A stretch of 64,000 bases of DNA, taken from the NCBI GenBank assembly GCA_964481195.1, contig CAYZTB010000013.1, positions 5,284 to 69,283 on the forward strand. Direction: 5' to 3'. Below, piece by piece: positions 30,133-38,744 of the stretch. Source of the stretch: Palsa-948 sp964481195 (GTDB lineage: Bacteria; Bacteroidota; Bacteroidia; Palsa-948). Both the position numbers and the translations under genes were made by a program. Under the pieces are notes generated by a model that did not search any database, was not told the origin of the DNA, and saw only the letters and a list, made by a program, of their open reading frames with translations. Position 1 is the first letter of the stretch, and each line of letters opens with the position of its first letter.

Positions 30133-32352
30133 ATGAAATTGAGTAAACCTTCTGGTAGAGCTGTCATCATTGTTGTTTCAGCATTTGTTTTTTTGGCAAT
30201 TGTTATCTTTTTAAAGAACTGGCATCAGTCATCTTCCGAGGAGCAGGTTCCGAAACGAAAGGGGGTCATCAGGGTCAGTCACGCTCCAGATACTACATTC
30301 ATACCTAAGTTCTGGAAATATCATGCAGGGGATGATGTGGAATGGGCTAATTCTGATATAGATGATAGCAATTGGAATACGGTAAACCCGGAACTGAACC
30401 TGAACGAGATTCCTCAGAATTTATTTAGCGGTATCTGCTGGTTCCGTGCAACTATTTTTGTGGACTCTGCGCACGCAGGTAACGTATATGGAATAGATTT
30501 TAATCAGAATGGCGCTTCTGAAATTTATTGGGATGGGAAACTGATCCAGAAGTATGGAATTGTTGCAGGCTCTCCTGAAAATGAAGAACCCTATCGCCCG
30601 GGTTTTAGCATGTTCTTCTTCTCAGGAGCTTCGGGGTACCACCACATGGCGATACGTTACTCCAACCAGCGGTATCTGGAATATTTTTATTCTGTATACG
30701 AGGAGGAGATGGCTGGGATCAGCATGAATTTGATCCTGCATCCTGATGTTTCTGTAGCTTCCGAGGAGACAAGGGGTCGTCTTATTTTTTCCCTGAGCTT
30801 ATTATGCGGATTCTTCTTTACCTTGGGGCTTGTACATTTTCTACTTTTTATTTTCTACCGCGTTCAGGTTCAAAATCTTTATTATTCCATGTTCGCCTTC
30901 TGTTTTTCAGCATGTTTTCTTACACTCTATCTTCTCATTACCACTACAAACCCTGCTTTACAGCTGTTCTGTAATCATTTTTTTGTGGTACTCGTAGTAA
31001 TGCTGCTTCTTTTTCTGGTGATGTTGTTGCATTCACTTTTTCAACCCAGGGCGGCAAAGGTCACCTTCGTCATTAGTTTGTCCATTGCGCTCCTCATCAC
31101 TGCACTTCAATACATCAGCACTTCGGATTTCTGGAATATTTTGCTGATTTTTTACTTTATGTTTACCTGCATAGAGCTCATTCGTTCTATCGTTGAAGGG
31201 TTTTGGAAAAAACTTCCGGGATCGCGTATTATCGGAATTGGGACACTGATCTTTGCACTTTTTCTAAGTCTCCTCATGCTCACCGCTGTGATTATGGGTA
31301 ATCTGAGTTTTAACTCTGAAGGCGATAGCGCCTATCTTTTTATTGTGCTGCTTGTTTCCTGTTTGGTGAGCCTGCCTCTTTCCATGAGTGTTTATCTTGC
31401 CTATGAATTTTCGTTGACCAATAGAAATCTTTCCAAAAAATTGACGGAAGTAGAAGTGCTATCGGCAAAAGCGATTGAGCAGGAAAAAGAAAAACAGGAA
31501 ATACTGTCAACACAAAAGGAGAATCTTGAGATACAGGTAATCGAGCGTACCCGAGAAGTGGTTTTACAGAAGAAGGTGATTGAGGAAAGAAATAAGGACA
31601 TAACGGATAGCATCAACTACGCAAAAAGAATTCAAGACGCCATTCTTCCTTCTGAGGAGCAGGTTAAAAATATGATACCTGATTGTTTTGTCTTGTATAA
31701 ACCCAAGGATATTGTGAGTGGAGATTTCTACTTTTTTGCTGAAACGAATGGCAGGGTAGTGATAGCTGCAGTGGACTGCACTGGTCACGGTGTACCCGGA
31801 GCATTTATGAGCATGGTGGGTTATAATCACCTGAAACGTATGGTGCACGAACAAGGGCTTACCGACACGTCCAAAATCCTGGATGAACTCCACAAGCAGG
31901 TTTTACATTCTATGAATAGAGACATTGCAAAGAGAGATTCCAAGGACGGCATGGATGTGGCCATTGTTTCCATCGATAAGGAAAGGAGAGAGTTGCAGTT
32001 CTCTGGTGCAGTACGCCCATTGTATTATTTTGATAGTATGGGTTTCCATGAAGTAAAGGGTGAGCGATATTCCATTGCCGGCATCAAAGAGATCGGAAGT
32101 GATTCGTATGTTTCAACAACTATTATGGTTATGCAGCCTACTGCTTTTTATATTTTTTCTGATGGGTTTACAGATCAGTTTGGAGGAAAGGATGGAAAAA
32201 AAATAATGTCGAAAAATTTCAAAGAATTACTTAATTCGATCCAAAGCAAATCAATGAACGAGCAAAGGATTTTCCTTGACAATTTTATAGAAGAATGGAA
32301 GTCGGGGCGGGAGCAGATAGACGATATAATGGTTATCGGAATAAGGCTTTAG
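30133..32352 (+). CDS. 7TM-DISM sensor with SpoIIE-type PP2C phosphatase
   Basis: 739 aa. An N-terminal membrane helix (11-27) is followed by a periplasmic region of about 180 residues (7TMR-DISMED-like), then seven membrane helices (about 218-430), a coiled coil (about 435-500) with the EVVLQKKVIEERNKDITDSI linker that precedes such phosphatases, and a PP2C domain (about 505-735): YAKRIQDAILPS, VSGDFYFF, DCTGHGVPGAFMSMVG, KDGMDVAIV, FSDGFTDQFGG and DDIMVIGIRL, with the metal-binding Asp residues of the SpoIIE family. It would dephosphorylate a Ser/Thr-phosphorylated partner such as an anti-anti-sigma factor in response to an external signal. No such partner is next to it. Stop overlaps the kmo stop by 3 bp. 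Confidence 0.9.
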   Translation: MKLSKPSGRAVIIVVSAFVFLAIVIFLKNWHQSSSEEQVPKRKGVIRVSHAPDTTFIPKFWKYHAGDDVEWANSDIDDSNWNTVNPELNLNEIPQNLFSGICWFRATIFVDSAHAGNVYGIDFNQNGASEIYWDGKLIQKYGIVAGSPENEEPYRPGFSMFFFSGASGYHHMAIRYSNQRYLEYFYSVYEEEMAGISMNLILHPDVSVASEETRGRLIFSLSLLCGFFFTLGLVHFLLFIFYRVQVQNLYYSMFAFCFSACFLTLYLLITTTNPALQLFCNHFFVVLVVMLLLFLVMLLHSLFQPRAAKVTFVISLSIALLITALQYISTSDFWNILLIFYFMFTCIELIRSIVEGFWKKLPGSRIIGIGTLIFALFLSLLMLTAVIMGNLSFNSEGDSAYLFIVLLVSCLVSLPLSMSVYLAYEFSLTNRNLSKKLTEVEVLSAKAIEQEKEKQEILSTQKENLEIQVIERTREVVLQKKVIEERNKDITDSINYAKRIQDAILPSEEQVKNMIPDCFVLYKPKDIVSGDFYFFAETNGRVVIAAVDCTGHGVPGAFMSMVGYNHLKRMVHEQGLTDTSKILDELHKQVLHSMNRDIAKRDSKDGMDVAIVSIDKERRELQFSGAVRPLYYFDSMGFHEVKGERYSIAGIKEIGSDSYVSTTIMVMQPTAFYIFSDGFTDQFGGKDGKKIMSKNFKELLNSIQSKSMNEQRIFLDNFIEEWKSGREQIDDIMVIGIRL

Positions 32353-33710
32353 ATCATTTTCAATATGGCTTCCACAACTTCTTCACTGTCCCACTTGTTC
32401 TCAATATTAGGAATAGCCATTATTTTTTTCATAATTTCTTCTTGCGCTTGCCCTTTCGTTTGTGCTTCGGAATAGCGCATATCACTTCGGTAAGTAACCA
32501 TAGCGTAAAGAGGAGTCCATTTGTCTGGATATTTTTCTGAGAAACGAGCTTCTATTTTTTTCTGAAGTAAAAAAGATGGGTCAGCAACTTTATCGCGCAT
32601 TTCTATATAATTATCTATAGCTAAATCCGCGATAGCATCTCCATCTGGTTTTCGGAGAGCTTCAAATTTTTTGAAAACTTCCTGCCAGGCTGTTTTGCTC
32701 CCTTCTCCCGATGGAGAAGGGTTGGGGATGAGGCGATCCAGCACCACACAATCTTCAAAGCCGCAGTTCATTCCTTGTCCGTAAAATGGAACGATGCCAT
32801 GAGCAGCATCTCCTAACAACAATAACTTATCTTCAAAACTCCAAGGGTAGCAGCGAATAGTAGGCAGGGAAGAAGCTGGGTTGGCAAAATAGTCTTCTAC
32901 TAACGTAGGCATTAGTGGTACTGCATCAGCAAACATTTCATGGAAGAACTTTAACATTTTTTCTTTGTTGTCAATAGTTTCAAATGAGTATTCTCCTTTG
33001 AAAGGAAAAAATAAAGTGCAAGTAAATGTTTTATCCAAATTAGGAAGTGCAATGAGCATAAAATTTCCTCTGGGCCAAATATGAAGCGTATCGGAATTCA
33101 TTGCAAAATCTCCGTTTGCATTAGGCGTAATTACTAGTTCCTTGTAGCCGTGATCTAAATCACTAATGGAATAATTGAAATCTTTTAATTCAGTTTGCAA
33201 AGAACTTCTAGCAGCAGAAAACGCACCGTCTGTTCCAAAGATTCTGTCACTTATAACATCTTTCTTTTTTTCTGTTTCTTGATTTTCGAATGTGCAAGTA
33301 GTATTTTTTAAATCAACACTTGTGCATTTTTCATTGAAGTGGAATTTTACTCCTTGCTTTTCAGCTAAATCCATCAACAAACAATTTAGCCCTCCGCGAG
33401 AGACAGAGTAATTTGCCTGATGCCCTTTTCCATAGGGCTGGTAAGTAATCTTTCCATCAAGATTATGAATTTCTCTTCCTTTCATGGCGATGCCAATCTT
33501 TCTTACTTCGGCATCTATGCCAACTCCTTCTAATCCTCTCCATCCTCTGTCACTTAATGCTAAATTAATTGAACGCCCGGCAGAAATTCTATTCTTGCGC
33601 ATATCAGGTCTGCGTTCATATACAGTAATGTTGTAGCCGCGCTTTGCTAAATATATCGATAGCAACGAGCCAACTAGTCCAGCACCTACTATTGTAAAGT
33701 TTTTGCTCAT
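32349..33710 (-). CDS. kmo: Kynurenine 3-monooxygenase with in-frame repeat insertion
   Basis: 453 aa. FAD Rossmann GAGLVGSLL (8-16), family-typical ERRPDMRKNRISAGRSINLA, the middle RGGLNCLLMDLA, FGTDGAFSAARSS, and the second FAD motif LLGDAAHGIVPFYGQGMNCG followed by FEDC. The enzyme hydroxylates kynurenine on the way from tryptophan to NAD. Immediately after FEDCVVLDRLI it carries an extra segment NPSPSGEG that normal relatives lack; the DNA behind it is a perfect 9-bp palindrome (32700-32721). The gene lies directly after nuoD on the same strand. No vegetative -7 box was found. Confidence 0.93.
   Translation of the reverse strand: MSKNFTIVGAGLVGSLLSIYLAKRGYNITVYERRPDMRKNRISAGRSINLALSDRGWRGLEGVGIDAEVRKIGIAMKGREIHNLDGKITYQPYGKGHQANYSVSRGGLNCLLMDLAEKQGVKFHFNEKCTSVDLKNTTCTFENQETEKKKDVISDRIFGTDGAFSAARSSLQTELKDFNYSISDLDHGYKELVITPNANGDFAMNSDTLHIWPRGNFMLIALPNLDKTFTCTLFFPFKGEYSFETIDNKEKMLKFFHEMFADAVPLMPTLVEDYFANPASSLPTIRCYPWSFEDKLLLLGDAAHGIVPFYGQGMNCGFEDCVVLDRLIPNPSPSGEGSKTAWQEVFKKFEALRKPDGDAIADLAIDNYIEMRDKVADPSFLLQKKIEARFSEKYPDKWTPLYAMVTYRSDMRYSEAQTKGQAQEEIMKKIMAIPNIENKWDSEEVVEAILKMI
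32699..32736. repeat. Palindromic mini-repeat inside kmo
   Basis: CCCTTCTCC (32700-32708), CGAT loop, GGAGAAGGG (32713-32721), then TTGGGGATGAG. On the coding strand the text is of the CTCATCCCCAACCCTTCTCC type, seen often as an intergenic repeat. It adds about 12 residues in frame. Confidence 0.75.
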
Positions 33711-33784
33711 GAGTTTCTAAATATGCTTCGAATATAAATATTAATTACCTCCCCAATGCACGTCTTTAGTGCCCTTTGTGACAA

Positions 33785-33885
33785 CCATTGTGACCTTTGT
33801 GGTTTCTGTTTTTACAGCCTGAACCACAAAGACCACCGAGAAAAAAACGGCTCACGAAGGACACAGAGCAGTATCCTGTCAGCGG
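33785..33885. repeat. Dispersed ACCACAAAG-type repeat
   Basis: GTGACCTTTGTGGTTTCTG, GAACCACAAAGACCACCGAG and CTCACGAAGGACACAGAG follow one another in the kmo-nuoD gap. The same kind of text, in whole or in part, is found at 20352 and 38745-38880. No coding potential. Confidence 0.55.
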
Positions 33886-33906
33886 TAAGTTGCAGAAATA
33901 ATTGAA

Positions 33907-35133
33907 TTACGCATCCAATTCTCCTGCTATCACATTCATAGCACTCATAGTAAGAATGGCATCTGAAAGTAAACTCCCTTTTATGATTTCGGGATAGGCT
34001 TGGTAGTAAATAAAACTTGGTCTGCGGAAATGTAAACGATAAGCACAACGTCCCCCATCGCTAATCAGGTAAAACCCTAACTCTCCGTTTCCACCTTCAA
34101 CGGCATGGTAAACTTCACCTTTAGGAACATCAGATTCGCCCATTACAATTTTAAAATGATAGATGAGCGCTTCCATGTTATTGTATACTTCTTCTTTAGG
34201 AGGTAAATAAAATTCTGGAACATCAGCATGAAATGGTCCATCAGGCATATTTGCCATTGCTTGCTTGATGATGCTTAACGACTCCCACATTTCCTGTTCA
34301 CGAACATTAAAGCGATCATATACATCACCATTTTTTCCTACGGGAATATTAAATTTAAAATCTTCGTAGGAGCAATATGGATTCATTACTCGAACATCGT
34401 AGTCAACACCCGTAGCACGAAGGTTAGGGCCGGTAAATCCATAGTTGAGTGCACGCTCTGCATTAATGCCCCCAACGTTTATAGTACGATCCATAAAAAT
34501 GCGGTTGCGAACAAGTAAGCTTTCAAATTCCTCCAAATGTTTTGGTAATATCTCTACAAAGTCTTTAAGTTTTTTCCAAGCCACTTCGTTCATGTCGCGC
34601 TCCATACCACCAATACGACCCATGTTAGTTGTTAAACGAGCACCACAAACTTCTTCGAATATTTCATAGATTTTTTCACGTAGTTGAAACACGTATAAGA
34701 AACCTGTCATGGCGCCACTGTCAACGCCAATTACACTGTTGCAAATCAAATGATCTGCAATACGAGCCAGCTCCATCATAATAACGCGTATGTATTCAGC
34801 ACGCTTAGGAACTTTACAGCCAATGAGTTTTTCTACAGTCATACACCAGCCAATATTATTTATCGGTGATGAACAGTAATTTAATCTGTCAGTAAGAACC
34901 GTTACCTGATAAAAAGGTCTGTGTTCAGCAATTTTTTCAAAAGCTCTGTGAATGTATCCAACCGTAGGTTCTGCCTCCATGATAATTTCTCCATCCATCT
35001 TCAGGATGTTTTGAAAAATACCATGCGTTGCAGGATGGGTAGGGCCAAGGTTTAAAGTGGAGTAGCCACCCCCACCCAAACCCTCCCCCGAAAGGGGAGT
35101 GCTTTTAGTGCTTTTTTGTTTTAGTTCACTCAT
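33907..35133 (-). CDS. nuoD: NADH-quinone oxidoreductase subunit D
   Basis: 408 aa. The peripheral-arm 49-kDa subunit of complex I: STLNLGPTHPATHGIF near the N-terminus, RAFEKIAEHRPFYQ, RADHLICNSVIGVDSGA, GGINAERALNYGFTGPNLRA, and GDVYDRFNVREQEM. It binds quinone together with NuoB. The first 25 residues contain a mini-repeat insertion (PLSGEGLGGGG); the conserved protein starts at about YSTLNL. It is the last of an operon-like row A-ASCH-B-C-D, and NuoE to NuoN are not downstream as usual, kmo being there instead. Confidence 0.96.
   Translation of the reverse strand: MSELKQKSTKSTPLSGEGLGGGGYSTLNLGPTHPATHGIFQNILKMDGEIIMEAEPTVGYIHRAFEKIAEHRPFYQVTVLTDRLNYCSSPINNIGWCMTVEKLIGCKVPKRAEYIRVIMMELARIADHLICNSVIGVDSGAMTGFLYVFQLREKIYEIFEEVCGARLTTNMGRIGGMERDMNEVAWKKLKDFVEILPKHLEEFESLLVRNRIFMDRTINVGGINAERALNYGFTGPNLRATGVDYDVRVMNPYCSYEDFKFNIPVGKNGDVYDRFNVREQEMWESLSIIKQAMANMPDGPFHADVPEFYLPPKEEVYNNMEALIYHFKIVMGESDVPKGEVYHAVEGGNGELGFYLISDGGRCAYRLHFRRPSFIYYQAYPEIIKGSLLSDAILTMSAMNVIAGELDA
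35060..35112. repeat. Palindromic mini-repeat inside nuoD N-terminus
   Basis: CTCCCC (35083-35088), loop, GGGGAG (35094-35099) with flanking CACCCAAACC. On the coding strand it reads PLSGEGLGGGG. Same family as the copies in kmo and recJ. Confidence 0.65.
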
Positions 35134-35143
35134 AATTCTTTTT

Positions 35144-35195
35144 TTCCTCCCCTTTTCCCGAAGGGACTCCCTTGGAGGGGGAGGTTAGGAGGGGC
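35144..35195. repeat. Mini-repeat in the nuoD-nuoC gap
   Basis: CCTCCCC ... GGGGAGG arms around a CGAAGGGACTCCCTTGGAG core. It fills most of the 67-bp spacer between nuoC and nuoD. Confidence 0.55.
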
Positions 35196-35200
35196 TTCTA

Positions 35201-35704
35201 TTACCTACCAAACATTTTATCGTCTTTATCAGTTCTAGTTCCATCTTCTAGCGGATATTCTTTTCGCATGGGATGATAATTCATTTCATCCATGTTTAAT
35301 ATTCTTCTCAAGTCAGGATGCCCTTTGAAAATAATGCCGTAAAAATCATATTCTTGTCTCTCTTGCCAGTTAGCGGAAGAAAACAAAGGAGTCATGGTAG
35401 CTACAGTAGGATCAGAAATAGGGAAGAATGTTTTTAAGCGAATACGTAAGTTCTTAGGCATGTTATGTAGTTGATACATTACGCCTAATTCCTGGCCTTT
35501 GTTGTTTGGATAATGTAATCCACAAAGCGTAGTCATAAATTGAAAACCCATTTCCGTATCTTCTTTTAGATACTTAACAACATCAAAAATATTTTCACGC
35601 TTTATTATAAAAACCGGAAAGTCATAGCTCTGCTCGGCAGAAATAATTGCTTCGCCAAATTTGGTTTGTAATTTTTCGTGTATGTATTGTAAAAGATTTT
35701 CCAC
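35201..35704 (-). CDS. nuoC: NADH-quinone oxidoreductase subunit C
   Basis: 167 aa. The 30-kDa complex I subunit with GFQFMTTLCGLHYPNNKGQE, YDFYGIIFKGHPDLRRILN and the conserved end HPMRKEYPLEDGTRTD. It is not fused to NuoD. It lies between nuoB and nuoD, each gap under 70 bp; the nuoB-C spacer has a small TTACCTA repeat. Confidence 0.95.
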   Translation of the reverse strand: MENLLQYIHEKLQTKFGEAIISAEQSYDFPVFIIKRENIFDVVKYLKEDTEMGFQFMTTLCGLHYPNNKGQELGVMYQLHNMPKNLRIRLKTFFPISDPTVATMTPLFSSANWQERQEYDFYGIIFKGHPDLRRILNMDEMNYHPMRKEYPLEDGTRTDKDDKMFGR

Positions 35705-35728
35705 GGCTTTTTATTTTTTACCTATTAC

Positions 35729-36292
35729 CTACTGACCCTCCATTCCATAACTCTTCATCAAATCTTTATATTCAGGTGATTGCCTTCTTCTAAAAGTTTC
35801 TTTTCCAACCATGTCTTGAATCAGCATAATCCCGTCAATCACTTGTTCCGGACGAGGAGGGCAGCCCGGCACATAAACATCTACCGGAATAATTTTATCT
35901 ATTCCTTGTAAAACGCTATAGGTATCAAATATGCCGCCACTGGATGCACATGCACCCATGGATAGTACCCATTTTGGCTCTGCCATCTGCTCATATACTT
36001 GCCTAACAATAGGCCCCATTTTTTTTGCAATCGTGCCCATCACCATTAAAAGGTCTGCCTGTCTGGGGGAAAAACTTAATCGCTCGCTGCCAAATCTTCC
36101 AAGGTCATAATGCGATGCCATCAAGGCCATGAATTCAATTCCGCAGCAAGAAGTAGCAAAGGGAAGAGGCCAAATAGAATTTTTGCGAGCAAGACCTACC
36201 GCTTTTTCTAGCGAAGTAGCAAAAAATCCCGGCTGCTGATGTCCGTCTGGAGATTCAACAATATTGACTTTTGGTATTATTATATCTGACAT
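35729..36292 (-). CDS. nuoB: NADH-quinone oxidoreductase subunit B
   Basis: 187 aa. Holds the ligands of cluster N2: ATSCCGIEF (adjacent Cys pair, about 48-49), SMGACASSGGIF and VPGCPPRPE. N2 is the last electron carrier before quinone. Ends with DLMKSYGMEGQ. The start is at ATG 36292 and the ASCH gene begins 46 bp away at 36339, upstream on the same strand. Confidence 0.96.
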   Translation of the reverse strand: MSDIIIPKVNIVESPDGHQQPGFFATSLEKAVGLARKNSIWPLPFATSCCGIEFMALMASHYDLGRFGSERLSFSPRQADLLMVMGTIAKKMGPIVRQVYEQMAEPKWVLSMGACASSGGIFDTYSVLQGIDKIIPVDVYVPGCPPRPEQVIDGIMLIQDMVGKETFRRRQSPEYKDLMKSYGMEGQ

Positions 36293-36338
36293 TTTGTTCT
36301 TAACTCTTAGTTCCTGATTTTTAGTTCCTAGCTCCTAG

Positions 36339-36677
36339 TTATAATTTTACCCATATTACTGCTCCTCTTGGGTGTTTATACGGTATAGGTTTTTTGTATC
36401 GTTTGGCTTTACTCAAAAACCAAGCATATTTCCATTTGTCAAGTAAATCTAAATCGTCAATTTTGTGATACTTAATTAAGTGTTTCTTTTTAGGAACCAT
36501 CTCTTCTGAGCATCCTGTTAAATTAACTTCGCCAACAATAAGTCCTGTTCCTGCTTCAATCAACTCAATTTTCCCTCTAATACTTGTTTTAGTTGTTCGC
36601 ATTTCCCAAACTTTACCCTCGTTAAATATTTTATCTAACCAAATTTTTTGAACTATTAATGCTTTTTCTATATTCAT
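36339..36677 (-). CDS. ASCH domain protein inserted in the nuo operon
   Basis: 112 aa from ATG 36677; the frame runs to 36698, but MNIEKALIVQKIW is the natural start. ASCH pattern: K-x-x-x-R at KVWEMRTTKTSIRGKIELIE, GLIVGEVNLTG and a C-terminal PRGAVIWVKL, a PUA-related beta-barrel that binds modified nucleosides or RNA. Function here is unknown. It separates nuoA from nuoB, an odd position, so it is probably a late insertion, transcribed along with nuo. Confidence 0.82.
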   Translation of the reverse strand: MNIEKALIVQKIWLDKIFNEGKVWEMRTTKTSIRGKIELIEAGTGLIVGEVNLTGCSEEMVPKKKHLIKYHKIDDLDLLDKWKYAWFLSKAKRYKKPIPYKHPRGAVIWVKL

Positions 36678-36739
36678 AATATGGGTTAAATATAGCAATG
36701 TTTATATTCCATTTTTGTACCTCAAACGGCACATAGACT

Positions 36740-36860
36740 AACCGTTCTTACCCTTTATCTTCTCTATCTTCTGCCTTATCGCTTCTGCCTTCTGCCTTAT
36801 CGCTTCTACCTTCTTCGCCTTTTCCCCTCTGCCTTAGTACATATTCCTTCTGCCTTTTTA
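36740..36860. repeat. CTTCTGCCTTATCG simple repeat in the nuoA-ASCH gap
   Basis: The unit CTTCTGCCTTATCG occurs in near-tandem copies (36770-36830) plus shorter CTTCTGCC pieces; minus-strand GGCAGAAGG type. A second low-complexity repeat, AGTTCCT-AGCTCCTAGTT, lies in the spacer at 36300-36336. Confidence 0.5.
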
Positions 36861-36861
36861 T

Positions 36862-37227
36862 CTACTCCCATTTCAAGGCTCCTTTTTTCATGATGTAATA
36901 AAAGCCTACCATGAAAAATGCAACAAATAAACCCATCTCCATGAGTCCGAGTACACCAAGATCTTTAAAATTTACTGCCCATGGATACATAAATATCACT
37001 TCCACATCAAATAAGACAAATAAAATAGCTATCAGAAAATATTTTATTGAAAATGGTATACGTGCATTTCCTTGTCCTTCAATGCCGCATTCAAAACTCT
37101 CCATCTTTACTTTGGATCTTCTTTTTGGACCAAGGATGTGTGTGACAAACATAGTAGTAGCCACAAAACCTGCTGCAACCAAAAAGGTAATAAGAATCGG
37201 AAGATAATCTAGTGAGGAGTTCTGCAT
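36862..37227 (-). CDS. nuoA: NADH-quinone oxidoreductase subunit A
   Basis: 121 aa, three membrane helices (about 9-29, 60-82, 90-112). Core motifs FECGIEGQGNARIPFSIKYF and FDVEVIFMYPWA are typical. First gene of the complex I row; the vegetative -7 box TAAATTTG is at 37251-37258, 23 bp upstream. Confidence 0.96.
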   Translation of the reverse strand: MQNSSLDYLPILITFLVAAGFVATTMFVTHILGPKRRSKVKMESFECGIEGQGNARIPFSIKYFLIAILFVLFDVEVIFMYPWAVNFKDLGVLGLMEMGLFVAFFMVGFYYIMKKGALKWE

Positions 37228-37250
37228 AAATACCTTGATTTTACTCTACA

Positions 37251-37258
37251 CAAATTTA
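37251..37258 (-). promoter_or_regulatory. Vegetative -7 box TAAATTTG (nuo operon)
   Basis: Exact TAnnTTTG, 24 bp ahead of the nuoA ATG at 37227. Confidence 0.55.
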
Positions 37259-37448
37259 TACAAAATAGGGTAGGTTGTACCTGATAATAGTGGATATTAT
37301 TAGCCACAGTTATTCACGAATTGAAAAACTAAAGTTTTTGTTTTCAGTCATTTATGCTTTTAACAATTTTTATGTGTTGACTTTTGCTACTCATTTATTA
37401 TCTTCGTGTAGTCTCAAGGAAAATTCTTGAGGTAATTAATATCAGAAC

Positions 37449-37652
37449 ATGAATAAAATGTATGAAATGTCAAAGCAGATTTTACAAGGCGTAAGTTTTG
37501 ATAAAAAGCTTTTTCGTAAGGAATTAGTAAAGGCTAGGAAATGGTTAAAACCTAAAGAGCGAACACTTTTATATGGATGGTGTCTTACTCAGTTTGGCAT
37601 GTACAGAGATGTAATTTTGGAAGTGTATAGACATACGGTTTCCAAGAATTAA
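37449..37652 (+). CDS. Conserved small hypothetical protein
   Basis: 67 aa, soluble, helical, basic. Residues 20-55 (FRKELVKARKWLKPKERTLL, then YGWCLTQFG) have a repeated pattern K-A-x-x-W-L-x-P-x-E that I recall from a small Bacteroidota-only family of unknown function. Lone plus-strand gene between nuoA and the queG region; no clear promoter. Confidence 0.65.
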   Translation: MNKMYEMSKQILQGVSFDKKLFRKELVKARKWLKPKERTLLYGWCLTQFGMYRDVILEVYRHTVSKN

Positions 37653-37654
37653 TC

Positions 37655-37715
37655 GCCACTCTCAGGTCGAGCTACGCTCCCAACCTTTCTGGTTGTCCGA
37701 AGGGGAGAGAGGAAT
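37655..37715. repeat. GC-rich inverted mini-repeat
   Basis: CTCTCAGGTCGAGCTACGCTC then CCAACC-TTTC-TGGTTG and GGGGAGAGAGG form a hairpin-rich cluster between the 67-aa gene and queG. Same general type as the kmo and nuoD inserts. Confidence 0.5.
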
Positions 37716-37741
37716 ACAAGCACTCAATAGAATAATGTCTT

Positions 37742-38701
37742 TTAAATCATATCCTTTGGAGAGGACTTAGGTGAGGTCTTCAGAAATTTAATATTCCGTT
37801 TTATCCCTTCAAATTTAGGCCTGGAAAGAGGCGAGTCTTTAAAAGTTTTTTTAAAAATTTCTTCCGAAATTTCTTCCCAATCCTTTTTTGAAAAGTTTAA
37901 TATTTCGGGCTTGGCCTTAAATTGCGGCTCGTTGTGTGGGGTAGAAAAAGAATTCCAAGGACAAACATCCTGGCATATATCGCAGCCAAAAGCCCAGTTA
38001 TCAAATTTCCCTTTCATTTCCTGAGGAATATTTTCTTTTAGTTCAATGGTAAAGTAGGAAATGCATTTGCTTCCATCAACTACATACGGTTCGGAGATTG
38101 CATCGGTCGGACAGGCATCGATGCATTTGGTGCAGGTGCCACAATAATCTGCTACGGGTCCATCGTATTCTAATTCTAAATCAACTAATAGTTCTGCAAT
38201 AAAGAAAAACGAGCCGTTGCTTTTGCTGATGAGGTTGCTGTGTTTTCCAACCCAACCCAAGCCAGCTTTTTTTGCCCATACTTTATCCATGACAGGAGCA
38301 GAATCTACAAAGGCGCGTGCATTTACTTCGCCAATATTTTCCTGTATGTACTCAATAAGTTTTTTTAATTTTTCTTTGATTACCGAATGATAATCTTTTC
38401 CGTAAGCGTACTTAGAAATTTTTGGGCTGGCGTCCGAAGTTTGCCGAAGGGTGGTCTCCGGAAAATAATTCAACAACAAGGAGATGACTGATTTTGCTCC
38501 CGGCATTAATTTAGTTGGGTCAAGGCGCAGATCAAAATAATTTTCCATGTACTGCATTTTACCATGCTTTCCATCTTTCAACCATTTTTCTAAACGGGGA
38601 GCTTCTTCCTCTAAAAATTCAGCTTTGGAAATACCACAGAAGTCAAAGCCTAGGCGTTTTGATTCTTGTTTTATGAGGGAAGTGTGTCTATTTGATAGCA
38701 T
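37742..38701 (-). CDS. queG: Epoxyqueuosine reductase QueG
   Basis: 319 aa from ATG 38701; the frame stays open to 38851, but the extra 50 residues are translated repeat DNA and the promoter box TATCTTTG lies inside that region. Cobalamin-binding N-terminal half, SLLLNYFPET, then two 4Fe-4S motifs CGTCTKCIDACPTDAI (ferredoxin) and CDICQDVCPWN. The enzyme reduces epoxyqueuosine in tRNA to queuosine. The segment TTLRQTSDASP after NYFPE is a repeat-derived insertion. The protein is otherwise complete. Confidence 0.93.
   Translation of the reverse strand: MLSNRHTSLIKQESKRLGFDFCGISKAEFLEEEAPRLEKWLKDGKHGKMQYMENYFDLRLDPTKLMPGAKSVISLLLNYFPETTLRQTSDASPKISKYAYGKDYHSVIKEKLKKLIEYIQENIGEVNARAFVDSAPVMDKVWAKKAGLGWVGKHSNLISKSNGSFFFIAELLVDLELEYDGPVADYCGTCTKCIDACPTDAISEPYVVDGSKCISYFTIELKENIPQEMKGKFDNWAFGCDICQDVCPWNSFSTPHNEPQFKAKPEILNFSKKDWEEISEEIFKKTFKDSPLSRPKFEGIKRNIKFLKTSPKSSPKDMI
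38424..38462. repeat. Mini-repeat inside queG
   Basis: TCCGAAGTTTGCCGAAGG core with flanks GGCTGGCG and GTGGTCTCC. On the coding strand the text reads TTLRQTSD, the peptide signature of a well-known dispersed repeat type. Confidence 0.55.
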
Positions 38702-38707
38702 TAAGGA

Positions 38708-38715
38708 CAAAGATA
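38708..38715 (-). promoter_or_regulatory. Vegetative -7 box TATCTTTG (queG, leaderless)
   Basis: Exact TAnnTTTG, 6 bp before the queG ATG at 38701. It decides the start against the longer frame. Confidence 0.7.
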
Positions 38716-38744
38716 GCGCCTTAGCTTGTATTTCTCCGTGTATT

